From NCBI RefSeq assembly GCF_049852125.1, contig NZ_CP187532.1:248001-312000 (forward strand): 64,000 nt of DNA, given 5' to 3'. The notes beneath the pieces are model-generated. The model did not search any database, was not told where the DNA came from, and was given only the letters and a program-made list of their open reading frames with translations. The stretch is from Senimuribacter sp049852125 (GTDB taxonomy: Bacteria > Bacillota > Clostridia > Peptostreptococcales > Anaerovoracaceae). Shown here piece after piece: positions 9,157-17,379 of this stretch. Every line of letters begins with the position of its first letter. Within the stretch, counting starts at the first letter, position 1. The translations under genes were made by a program, and so were the position numbers.

Positions 9157-12100
9157 ATGAATCATAAAAAATATGACGGTGTATATTATCCTGTCAGGGA
9201 AGTTACCGATCTGAAGGATATGATCATCAAAAGTACAGAATTATATAAGGAAAGGACGGCTTATCTGCAGAAGGATAAACCGGGCGGAACTTTTCAGCCT
9301 GTCACATACGGGAGATTTCGAGATGAAATGGACGCCCTTGGAACGCGTCTTTTAGAGTTGGGTCTTAGCGGAAAGAAGATCGCTGTAATAGGGGAAAGCT
9401 GTTATCAGTGGATTTTGTCCTATTTTGCTGTCGTTTGCGGAGTGGGTGTGATCGTCCCGCTGGACAAGAATCTTCCGCCGGAAGAAATTAAAAATTTGAT
9501 TCGCCGTTCGGGGGCGAGCGCTCTTATCTATACGAAGCGTAGCGAGAAGAATATTAAAGGGCTGTTTGACGAACGTTTTGATCTGGAATACTTCATTTCT
9601 ATCGGTCAGGAAGAACACGATGGAGATGTTTTGTCCCTGAAAAAGCTCATACAGGAAGGCGAACGTTTGCTGAAGGAAGGTATCCGTGATTATGTGGACG
9701 CGGAAATAAGGCCTGATGATCTGGCGACGCTGATGTATACTTCGGGAACGACAGGTATGTCAAAGGGCGTTATGCTGAGCCACAAAAATATCGTGTCAAA
9801 CGTGTACAGCATGTCCAAGCTGGTCAATGTGCCGGAAGGAACGATCACCTTGTCCATCCTGCCGATTCACCATGCGTATGAGTTTACCTGCGATATCTGT
9901 ACGGTATTCTATCAGGGCGGTACGGTGGCCATTTGCGAAGGCATAAAGTATATCCAGAAAAATATGATAGAAGTGAAAGCTAATATTGTATTGGGCGTGC
10001 CTCTGGTCTTTGAAAAGATGTATAAGGGCATGTGGAAGCAGGCCGAAAGCAGAGGCGAGGCGGAGAAGCTTCGCAAGGCGATTGATCTGTCTAAGAAAAT
10101 GAAATTGTATAATAATTCGAAGCTGATGAAAAAGCTTTTCAAGGCGATTCATCAGAACTTCGGCAATAATATAAGGTTGTTTATCGCAGGCGGCGCGGCC
10201 ATTGATCCGAAGGTTATCGAGGATTTTGAAGCCATGGGGCTGCCGATGATTCAAGGATACGGCATGAGTGAAAACGCGCCGATTATCGCAGTAAATCAGG
10301 ATCGTTACAGCAAGGCCGCGTCTGTAGGAAAGCCGATGCCGGGCACGCAGGTGAAAATTGTAGACCCGGATGAGGATGGAATCGGTGAGGTTGTGACAAA
10401 GAGTGATTCCGTCATGCTGGGTTATTACGACAACGAAGAAGCGACGAGTCAGGTTTTGAAAGATGGCTGGCTCTATACCGGAGATCTGGGTTATCTGGAT
10501 GAGGAAGGTTTTTTGTATCTGACCGGCCGTAAGAAAACTGTGATCGTAACAAAGGGCGGAAAGAATATTTTCCCGGAGGAAGTTGAAACTGTCCTAATGG
10601 AGAATGAATTGATTTCCGAAGTATTGGTATATGGCGCTGTTGATGCGAAAGTGGGCAACGTCATGGTTACTGCGGACATTTTCCCGAATTATCAGCTGTT
10701 GAAAGAGCAGAAGGGCGAAATGAACAGCAGCGAAATCTATCATTTCTTCAGAGAGGTGGTTGACGAAGCTAATAAGCGGATGCCTGTGTATAAAGCGGTA
10801 AAGAGAATCAACATCCGAGAGAAGGAATTTGATAAGACGACAACAGGAAAGATCAAACGCTACGGCAATGTTTCCGCGGCGCAGACCGCTGCAGATGAAA
10901 CTGTAGAAATGGGTTATCAACAGAAGAAAGCATTAGAAATGAAGCGAGCAAAGGCTTTTGCTGACGATCTCACGCAAAGCAATGATCCGTATGTTAGATA
11001 CAAGAGCAGCAGACCGATTACTGATATAAAGCAGATGTTTGAATCAAGCGTGGCTCTGTATGGCGACAACGTCGCTTTCATGCAGAAGTTTGAGAAGGAT
11101 AAACCATACACATCCATCACATACAGGGAAGCGTTGGGTGATGTCAATGGTCTGGGAACAGCATTGATTAACCGGGGACTGAAGGGCAAGAGAATTGCTA
11201 TCATCGGGGAAACCTGTTATCAGTGGGAATCCAGTTATCTGGCAGTGATAGGCGGTGCAGGCGTTGTCGTACCGCTTGATAAGGAACTGGCAGCAGGAGA
11301 ACTGCAGCAGCTGATTATAGACGCGGAAGCTTCCTGCGTTATCTTCAGCAAGAAATATACAAAGATATTTACGGATATGAAGGCTTCCGGACAAACTGGG
11401 CTGGAAATACTGGTCAGCTTCGATGAGATTGATCACAGCGAGGAAGTTTTGTCATGGAAAACTCTGATTGAGGAAGGTAAGAATCAGATTGCGCAGGGCG
11501 ACAGACAGTTCCTGGATGCTGAAATTGACGGAGACGCTATGGCAGTATTGCTGTATACCTCCGGGACTACAGGCATTGCGAAAGGTGTTATGCTGAGCCA
11601 TTGGAATCTGGCCTTTGACCTTATGAGCGCGCCAACGATTCTTAATGTAAACACCTGGGATATTTTCTTCTCTGTGTTGCCGGTACATCACACTTATGAG
11701 TGTACCTGCGCGTTCCTGATGCCGTTGTATAAAGGCGCGGCAATTGCTTACTGTCAGGGATTGAAATACATTACAAAGAATTTGGAAGAAGTGAAGCCGA
11801 CTATGCTGCTTGGCGTACCGGTACTGATTGAATCTCTGTATAAGAAGATCTGGCAGAATGTACGCAAGAAGGGAAAGGAAAAAACGCTGCGGAGACTTTT
11901 GTCTCTCAATAGAAAGACGAAGAAGGCTGGACTGGATATCAGCAAGCCTTTTACGAAAGAGATTCTGGAAGTATTCGGCGGAAGAATGCGCGTATTGATT
12001 TCCGGCGGCGCGGCTATTGATCCGGATATTCTGCAGTTCTTTAATGATCTGGGGATTATCGCTGTACAGGGTTACGGATTGACGGAGTGTTCGCCTATGG

Positions 12101-12720
12101 CCGCATTGAATCCGGATGTGTTGAAGGATATGCGAAACGCGTCGGTAGGACATCTGTTGCCGGGAATGGAAGTTAAGCTGGTTGATATAGATGAAGAAGG
12201 CGTAGGCGAGATTTGTTTCAAGGGCGATAATATCATGCAAGGCTACTATAAAAATCCTCAGGCGACCGAGGAGATTTTGATAGACGGATGGTTCCATACA
12301 GGAGACCTGGGTTATATAGATGAGGAAGATTTCATCTATATTACAGGGCGTAAAAAGAATGTCATCATTACGAAGAACGGTAAGAATGTATTTCCGGAAG
12401 AATTGGAATACTATCTGGGCCGCGTTCCATATATTGCGGAAAGTATGATATGGGGCGATGAGGGTGAAGACGGTTCTAACGACACCACTATCATCGCTAC
12501 GGTGACGTTGAGCGAGGAGGATGTAGCAGATAAATTAGGTGAAAGTTACACGGATGAGGAAGCGAGGGATCTGATATGGGAAGAAGTTGACAAAATCAAC
12601 GAAGAACTTCCCTACTATAAAAAGATCAAACAGATCAGAATCAGAAAAGAAGATTTTGAGAAGACCACAGGAAAGAAGATTAAGCGCTTTGTAGAGGCTA
12701 ATAGAGCCGAAACACTTTGA
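9157..12720 (+). CDS. double-length AMP-forming acyl-CoA synthetase-like protein (tandem fusion)
   Basis: 1187 residues made of two complete ANL-superfamily adenylation enzymes in one chain, each about 570 residues. Both halves keep the P-loop-like YTSGTTG motif (about residues 193 and 799), the QGYG(M/L)(S/T)E motif (about 365 and 970), the (Y/H)TGDLGY motif, the hinge TGRKK, and a C-terminal lysine segment (KTTTGKIKRY, KTTGKKIKRF). Both halves resemble long-chain fatty acid-CoA ligases, which activate fatty acids with ATP and CoA at the membrane. The halves differ clearly, so the duplication is old. No acyl-carrier domain is seen between them, which argues against a peptide synthetase. Bacterial FadD-type enzymes normally have one unit. 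Confidence 0.9.
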   Translation: MNHKKYDGVYYPVREVTDLKDMIIKSTELYKERTAYLQKDKPGGTFQPVTYGRFRDEMDALGTRLLELGLSGKKIAVIGESCYQWILSYFAVVCGVGVIVPLDKNLPPEEIKNLIRRSGASALIYTKRSEKNIKGLFDERFDLEYFISIGQEEHDGDVLSLKKLIQEGERLLKEGIRDYVDAEIRPDDLATLMYTSGTTGMSKGVMLSHKNIVSNVYSMSKLVNVPEGTITLSILPIHHAYEFTCDICTVFYQGGTVAICEGIKYIQKNMIEVKANIVLGVPLVFEKMYKGMWKQAESRGEAEKLRKAIDLSKKMKLYNNSKLMKKLFKAIHQNFGNNIRLFIAGGAAIDPKVIEDFEAMGLPMIQGYGMSENAPIIAVNQDRYSKAASVGKPMPGTQVKIVDPDEDGIGEVVTKSDSVMLGYYDNEEATSQVLKDGWLYTGDLGYLDEEGFLYLTGRKKTVIVTKGGKNIFPEEVETVLMENELISEVLVYGAVDAKVGNVMVTADIFPNYQLLKEQKGEMNSSEIYHFFREVVDEANKRMPVYKAVKRINIREKEFDKTTTGKIKRYGNVSAAQTAADETVEMGYQQKKALEMKRAKAFADDLTQSNDPYVRYKSSRPITDIKQMFESSVALYGDNVAFMQKFEKDKPYTSITYREALGDVNGLGTALINRGLKGKRIAIIGETCYQWESSYLAVIGGAGVVVPLDKELAAGELQQLIIDAEASCVIFSKKYTKIFTDMKASGQTGLEILVSFDEIDHSEEVLSWKTLIEEGKNQIAQGDRQFLDAEIDGDAMAVLLYTSGTTGIAKGVMLSHWNLAFDLMSAPTILNVNTWDIFFSVLPVHHTYECTCAFLMPLYKGAAIAYCQGLKYITKNLEEVKPTMLLGVPVLIESLYKKIWQNVRKKGKEKTLRRLLSLNRKTKKAGLDISKPFTKEILEVFGGRMRVLISGGAAIDPDILQFFNDLGIIAVQGYGLTECSPMAALNPDVLKDMRNASVGHLLPGMEVKLVDIDEEGVGEICFKGDNIMQGYYKNPQATEEILIDGWFHTGDLGYIDEEDFIYITGRKKNVIITKNGKNVFPEELEYYLGRVPYIAESMIWGDEGEDGSNDTTIIATVTLSEEDVADKLGESYTDEEARDLIWEEVDKINEELPYYKKIKQIRIRKEDFEKTTGKKIKRFVEANRAETL

Positions 12721-12766
12721 CGTGTATTCAAAGTCAGACGGAAACCCTTTGTTAGATGGCGTACCG

Positions 12767-12795
12767 TTGACAAAAGCAAACGTATAGAGTATAAT
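12767..12795 (+). promoter_or_regulatory. consensus sigma-A promoter of greA-lysS
   Basis: A perfect TTGACA (12767-12772), a 17-base spacer and a perfect TATAAT (12790-12795), 36 bases before the greA ATG. Confidence 0.85.
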
Positions 12796-12831
12796 ATTGC
12801 GAATTGGCATTACCTGAAAGGAGATTAAGAC

Positions 12832-13311
12832 ATGTCAGAAGAAATACTTCTAACCCAGGAGGGTTATGATAAACTGGAAGCCGAGAGAGATGAACTGGTA
12901 TCCGTCAGAAGAAAGGAAGTTTCTGAGAGACTGAAGGAAGCCATCTCTTATGGTGACCTTTCTGAGAACGCGGAGTACGATGCGGCCAAAAACGAGCAGG
13001 CTGAGCTTGAGGAAAGAATCCATAAACTGGAGACGATGATGAGAAACGCGAAAATCATCAACGAGGATGAGGTTTCTGGAGATCATGTCAACGTTGGTTT
13101 GACCGTTACGGTTAAGGATGAGTCTTCTGGTGAGAAGATGCAGTTTGTTATTGTCGGTTCAACTGAGGCGGACCCGTTTGCTGCACCTGCCAAAATCTCT
13201 AATGAGTCCTTGGTGGGCAAAGGGTTATTGGGTAAAGCGATCGGCGAGGTTGCGGAGATCGTAGTTCCTGATGGGACCTTGCACTATAGAATTGAAGAAA
13301 TTACAAAGTAA
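12832..13311 (+). CDS. greA: transcription elongation factor GreA
   Basis: 159 residues, the usual GreA length. The N-terminal coiled coil (residues 1-75; LTQEGYDKLEAERDELVSVR, then ISYGDLSENAEYDAAKNEQA) carries the acidic tip that enters the RNA polymerase secondary channel to stimulate cleavage of backtracked RNA. The C-terminal FKBP-like domain (GSTEADPFAAPAKISNESLVG, GKAIGEVAEIVVPDG) binds polymerase. Ribosome binding site GAAAGGAG lies 8-10 bases before the ATG. It is co-transcribed with lysS, which starts 19 bases downstream; the greA-lysS pairing is common in Firmicutes. Confidence 0.97.
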   Translation: MSEEILLTQEGYDKLEAERDELVSVRRKEVSERLKEAISYGDLSENAEYDAAKNEQAELEERIHKLETMMRNAKIINEDEVSGDHVNVGLTVTVKDESSGEKMQFVIVGSTEADPFAAPAKISNESLVGKGLLGKAIGEVAEIVVPDGTLHYRIEEITK

Positions 13312-13329
13312 GACGAGGATGAGATAGAT

Positions 13330-15330
13330 ATGAGTACACAAGATAACAATGTGAATGTGAACCCTGAGATCGACAATGAGGAAATTTCTGAGGAAAAGCT
13401 GAATGAACAGAGGTTGATCAGAAGGGAAAAGCTAAAGAAGCTGCAGGAGGCCGGAAGGAATCCGTTTTTACAGGAGACCTGGGATGTGACTGCGCATAGT
13501 ATGGATATTAAGGATAATTTTGAGGCTATGGAGGATCAGGAGGTATCCTGCGCCGGCAGAATCATGGCTTTCAGAAGAATGGGCAAGATGGCTTTTGTCG
13601 ACATTCAGGATAAGCAGGGAAGAATCCAGTGTGTTGTAAAGAGAGACGACATTGGAAAGGAAGAATACGATTGGTTTAAAACCTATGATATCGGTGATAT
13701 TATCGGCGTTGAGGGAACGATCTTCAAGACTAAGGCCGGCGAAATTTCCATTCAGGTACAGAAGCTGGTTTTACTGTCCAAATCGCTTCAGGTGCTGCCG
13801 AACAAATGGCATGGCCTGAAGGATACGGATATCCGATACAGACAGAGATATGTAGATCTGATCGTAAATCCGGAAGTCAGAGACATGTTCTATAAGAGGG
13901 CGAAGATTGTTCACGAGATCAAAAGAGTTCTGGAAGAAGACTATGGCTTCCTGGAAGTGGATACGCCAATTTTGACGACTATCGCCGGCGGCGCTAACGC
14001 CAGACCGTTTAACACCCATCACAATACGCTGGATATCGACATGAAGCTGCGTATCTCCAACGAGTTGTATTTGAAGCGGCTTATTGTTGGCGGTTTGGAT
14101 CGGGTTTATGAAATGGGTAAGATGTTCAGAAACGAAGGTATGGACAGAAACCACAACCCTGAATTTACTTCCATGGAATGCTACATGGCATATGGCAATA
14201 TGGAAAGCGTAATGGACATCACGGAGCAGGTTATTTATAAGGCGGCTATGGCGACCAACGGTACGCCGATCATCACGTATCAGGGTAAGGAGTTCGATGT
14301 AACGCCGCCTTGGAGAAGATTGGACATGACCGATGCGGTCAAAGAAATAACAGGCATCGACTTCCATAAGATTGATTCTGATGAGGAAGCAAGGGAAGCT
14401 GCTATCAAATATGGTCTGGATGCTGACGAAGCGAAGGATTGGACGCGTGGCAAGATCATTGCTGAGATGTTTGAAGAATTTTGCGAGGACGTTCCGGGAT
14501 TCCTAGACGGACCTGTATTTGTTATTGGCCACCCGGTTGAAATTTCACCGCTGGCAAAGAGAGATCCGTCTGATCCGCGCATTACCAGAAGGTTCGAAGG
14601 CTATATTAACGGATGGGAGGTCTGCAACGCATTCTCTGAGTTAAACGATCCAATCGATCAATACGAAAGATTTGTAGAGCAGCAGCATCAATTGGATACT
14701 GGTGAAGATGATGAAGCGCATCCTATGGATATGGATTTTGTTAACGCTCTGGAGGTGGGATTGCCGCCGACCGGAGGACTGGGCATAGGTATCGATAGAG
14801 TAATCATGCTGATTACAGACGCGCCTAGCATCAGAGATATTATCTTGTTCCCTACCATGAAACCTTTGAAGGATGCAGATGCGGGAAATGATGTGAGCGA
14901 AAAGACTGCCGCCCTGGCTTCTAAAAAAAATGTAGAAGCAGAACTGGAAAAGATTGATTTCTCCAATGTAAGGATTGAGCCAATCTTTGAAGAAATGGTT
15001 GATTTCGACACATTCTCAAAATCTGATTTCCGTGCAGTGAAGATTTTAGCTTGTGAAGCAGTACCAAAGTCCAAGAAACTTCTCAAGTTTACATTGGATG
15101 ACGGTGAACGCAAAGACCGTGTGATTTTAAGCGGTATTCACGAGTATTATGAACCGGAAGAATTGGTAGGAAAGACTTGTATCGCTATCGTAAATCTACC
15201 ACCGAGAAAGATGATGGGCATTGACTCTGAAGGTATGCTGATTTCAGCAGTACACGAAGAGGATGATCACGAAGGGCTCAATCTTTTAATGGTTAATAAC
15301 CGCATTCCGGCAGGTGCGAAGCTCTATTAA
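13330..15330 (+). CDS. lysS: lysyl-tRNA synthetase (class II) with C-terminal tRNA-binding domain
   Basis: 666 residues against about 490-500 for an ordinary class II LysRS. Residues about 60-150 form the anticodon-binding OB fold (CAGRIMAFRRMGKMAFVDIQD). The class II core follows, with motif 2 FRNEGMDRNHNPEFTSMECY and motif 3 GLGIGIDRVIML. After a linker, residues about 556-666 form a second OB fold of the EMAP-II/MetG-beta type (FRAVKILACEAVPKSKKLLKF, LPPRKMMGIDSEGMLISA), which in other synthetases adds nonspecific tRNA affinity. The enzyme charges tRNA-Lys. The fusion is unbroken in frame and ends just before a terminator. Confidence 0.96.
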   Translation: MSTQDNNVNVNPEIDNEEISEEKLNEQRLIRREKLKKLQEAGRNPFLQETWDVTAHSMDIKDNFEAMEDQEVSCAGRIMAFRRMGKMAFVDIQDKQGRIQCVVKRDDIGKEEYDWFKTYDIGDIIGVEGTIFKTKAGEISIQVQKLVLLSKSLQVLPNKWHGLKDTDIRYRQRYVDLIVNPEVRDMFYKRAKIVHEIKRVLEEDYGFLEVDTPILTTIAGGANARPFNTHHNTLDIDMKLRISNELYLKRLIVGGLDRVYEMGKMFRNEGMDRNHNPEFTSMECYMAYGNMESVMDITEQVIYKAAMATNGTPIITYQGKEFDVTPPWRRLDMTDAVKEITGIDFHKIDSDEEAREAAIKYGLDADEAKDWTRGKIIAEMFEEFCEDVPGFLDGPVFVIGHPVEISPLAKRDPSDPRITRRFEGYINGWEVCNAFSELNDPIDQYERFVEQQHQLDTGEDDEAHPMDMDFVNALEVGLPPTGGLGIGIDRVIMLITDAPSIRDIILFPTMKPLKDADAGNDVSEKTAALASKKNVEAELEKIDFSNVRIEPIFEEMVDFDTFSKSDFRAVKILACEAVPKSKKLLKFTLDDGERKDRVILSGIHEYYEPEELVGKTCIAIVNLPPRKMMGIDSEGMLISAVHEEDDHEGLNLLMVNNRIPAGAKLY

Positions 15331-15370
15331 GCCGTACTGTTTTGCCGGTAAACGAGATGTACTTCATTTA

Positions 15371-15404
15371 AAAAGGGCAGTCCTGCATGGGATTGCCCTT
15401 TTTT
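15371..15404 (+). terminator. rho-independent terminator of greA-lysS
   Basis: AAAAGGGCA (15371-15379) pairs with TGCCCTTTT (15394-15402), with TCC/GGA pairing inside and a T-rich end. Confidence 0.8.
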
Positions 15405-15453
15405 GGAATAAGCTGATCTCTATTTGTTATCTTGTAATAAAGGGACTACTGCA

Positions 15454-15642
15454 AACCAACTCAGCGGGTTCGACAAAGTTGATGAATTTTCTCGATGAAC
15501 AACGTATGAGAAGTTCATATTAGATGATGAGAGATATGCTGCCAATTATGCAGGGTGGCATAATGCTTCAGTACGGCGAAAAGATCTTGATAATAGACGC
15601 AGAATATTACTCTTATACTATACAGGTACAGTATTCTTTTGA
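15454..15642 (+). pseudogene. possible degraded coding remnant with an in-frame stop
   Basis: In one reading frame this stretch encodes a plausible hydrophilic protein fragment (QLSGFDKVDEFSR, stop, TTYEKFILDDERYAANYAG, then WHNASVRRKDLDNRRR) broken by a TGA at about 15493. There is no start codon with a ribosome binding site. I do not recognise the family. The rest of the 15405-15866 gap is AT-rich and shows nothing else; two overlapping open frames there lack coding character. Confidence 0.2.
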
Positions 15643-15866
15643 AGTAAGACCTTGCCTAATCTTTTCCTCAATATATAATATTGGAGAATTTGAATATATT
15701 TATAGTATTTCTCCGTTTCTTTTGCTTTTATTATTTCAAAATGGTGTATTTTGCTGCTTTGAGGAAGATTATTTTCTCTTTGCCAATACATCATACTGTC
15801 TAAAAAAGAAATTTTGTAATTGCTATACGTGAGTAATCCTTCTGTAATTTCTTTCGTAATACTAAT

Positions 15867-16469
15867 TTATTCCATGGCGGCCTTAATGCCAGCCATCAGT
15901 TCTTCAAAGGTTTCGAAGGCTGGAATGTCTGGATTATCTGCCTTGATCTGTTCGGTGCTTTTGAACAGGAAGCCTGCTTTGCTGGCTTTGATCATGCCGA
16001 GGTCATTGAAGCTGTCGCCTGCCGCGATAGTTTCAAATCCTACAGATTGAAGGGCTTTGACAGTGCTGAGCTTAGATTGTTCTACGCGCATTTTGAAATC
16101 TGTGACTTCGCCATCTTTGGAAACTACGAGTTCATTACAGAAAAGAGTTGGCCAGTTGAGCTTTTTCATAAGCGGCATGGCGAATTGAGTAAAGGTATCG
16201 CTGATAATGATGACCTGACTGAAGGTACGCAGCTCGTCTAAAAATTCTTTTGCCCCTGGCAGAGGATCGATTTTAGCGATGGTCTCCTGGATTTCGGCGA
16301 GCCCCAGACCGTGCTCTCTGAGAATATCAAGCCGGTAGTTCATCAGTTTGTCGTAATTCGGCTCATCGCGAGTCGTTTTCTTTAATTCGGGAATACCGCT
16401 GGCCTCAGCAAAAGCGATCCAAATTTCAGGGACTAGAACTCCTTCCATATCCAAACATGTTATGTACAT
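15867..16469 (-). CDS. thrH: ThrH-type phosphoserine phosphatase / homoserine phosphotransferase
   Basis: HAD-superfamily enzyme of 200 residues. The N-terminal nucleophile motif is CLDMEGVLVPEIW, where ThrH has the DMEGV form of DxDGT. LPGAKEFLDELR and VIIISDTFTQF give motif II, and AAGDSFNDLGMIKASKAGFLF gives the Mg-binding motif IV. Known ThrH proteins dephosphorylate phosphoserine and can pass phosphate to homoserine. The start at 16469 is set by GGAGG (16477-16481) 7 bases away; an upstream in-frame ATG at 16487 lies above that site. It is a lone minus-strand gene preceded by two tandem promoter-like repeats. Confidence 0.92.
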   Translation of the reverse strand: MYITCLDMEGVLVPEIWIAFAEASGIPELKKTTRDEPNYDKLMNYRLDILREHGLGLAEIQETIAKIDPLPGAKEFLDELRTFSQVIIISDTFTQFAMPLMKKLNWPTLFCNELVVSKDGEVTDFKMRVEQSKLSTVKALQSVGFETIAAGDSFNDLGMIKASKAGFLFKSTEQIKADNPDIPAFETFEELMAGIKAAME

Positions 16470-16537
16470 AATTTTTCCTCCGTTCATTTGTTGTTGATAA
16501 AATATGATCTGCCGGCGATCAGCGGGCTAGAGCTTCC

Positions 16538-16627
16538 GCCGTGTGTAGACATTATACCATAAGCACTAAGCTTTGTCTGCGCTTTTAGCTTGCCAATCGC
16601 CGTGTGTAGACATTATACCATAAGCAC
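16538..16627 (-). repeat. two 29-bp direct repeats, each carrying a promoter-like -10 box facing thrH
   Basis: Identical 29-base copies lie at 16538-16566 and 16599-16627, 61 bases apart. On the minus strand each contains TATAAT (16551-16556 and 16612-16617). At 17-base spacing each has a 4-of-6 -35 match (CAGACA at 16574-16579; TATACA at 16635-16640). Both point toward thrH, so they read as a duplicated thrH promoter. Confidence 0.6.
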
Positions 16628-16827
16628 ATTACCTTGTATAGAAGAAAGAAAAAATAAAGGAAAGGGGGTTGCGGAAACTTTTTTGGGGAATTTGGCAGCT
16701 GCTGTTTGGATTTGGGCGTTCTGTCAAGGTTTTACGCGTTTGCGGTATTAATGGCGGCATGACAAAAGCATGAAAAATAGAACTTTGCGCCGTGAGCTGC
16801 CTACGATAGATAGGATAGACATGAGGC

Positions 16828-17091
16828 GCGCAGGTATTTGCTTGTTTTTGGAGGTAAGTTGCGCACATCCACTAAAAAACGCAGCTTTTTGGCTGCTTTT
16901 TTTCAGGATGTTGCACGAATGAAGAAAATATACAGGATGTTATACTCTTTTTTGATAAAATACGGTAAAATGCAACAGAATCTGAGATATAATTGAACAG
17001 GTCACGCAACAACCAACAAAAAGATCTCAAAAGCCTGCGTTTTTTCATGGACTAACGCAACATACAACAAAAAGATGATGAAAAGCTGCGC
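16828..17091. repeat. inverted array of 51-bp repeat units, copy 1
   Basis: Plus-strand units begin at 16828 (GCGCAG) and 16879 (ACGCAG), with a degenerate third at 16930; the spacing is exactly 51 bases. Minus-strand units begin at 17091 and 17040, again exactly 51 apart. In each clear unit CGCAG is at bases 2-6 and TTGCG or TTGCA near bases 32-36, with a T-rich stretch between. The second plus unit contains a GCAGC/GCTGC hairpin followed by a T run (16881-16904) that could terminate transcription. A second copy of the same two-arm arrangement lies at 47303-47625. The rest of the gap between thrH and asnS (17092-17261) shows nothing recognisable. Confidence 0.7.
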
Positions 17092-17261
17092 GTCGGCTTC
17101 TATAATTTTATTCTGAGATTCGGGTTGCTGCGATAGGGTTCGTTTCAGATATGTTTTTGTGGTGATTAACATTCTAACAGATTCTATCGCCTTTTTCTAT
17201 GGGAAAGGTGTCACATCAATTGTAGCTCTACAGTTTTGTCGTGTTAACCTCCGTTTTTCTC

Positions 17262-17290
17262 TTGAATTGGAGTCTTGTCCGTGGTATCAT
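17262..17290 (+). promoter_or_regulatory. predicted promoter of asnS
   Basis: TTGAAT (17262-17267), 17-base spacer, TATCAT (17285-17290), leaving an 89-base leader. The leader has no T-box consensus. Confidence 0.55.
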
Positions 17291-17379
17291 AATTCTAAGC
17301 ATGTTCTTTTCCAAAATTGGGAAAGATAGAGTGAGAAACACTGAAAATATATATATATTATGAAGGAAGGGAAAGTGAA

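Noticed and set aside
11452..12297. A 281-codon minus-strand frame within the double acyl-CoA-synthetase gene
   Set aside because: The sense frame carries intact catalytic motifs throughout; the antisense frame has no recognisable features.
15524..15832. A 102-codon plus frame after lysS
   Set aside because: AT-rich with a Phe/Leu/Tyr-biased translation, no ribosome binding site, and a different frame in the same place reads more like a gene remnant.
16828..17091. A CRISPR array
   Set aside because: The units are degenerate, lie on opposite strands in two arms, have no unique spacers between constant repeats, and no cas genes are nearby.
17291..17379. A T-box leader ahead of asnS (also considered ahead of lysS, proS and cysS)
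   Set aside because: I found no conserved T-box bulge sequence and no specifier-antiterminator layout in any of these leaders.
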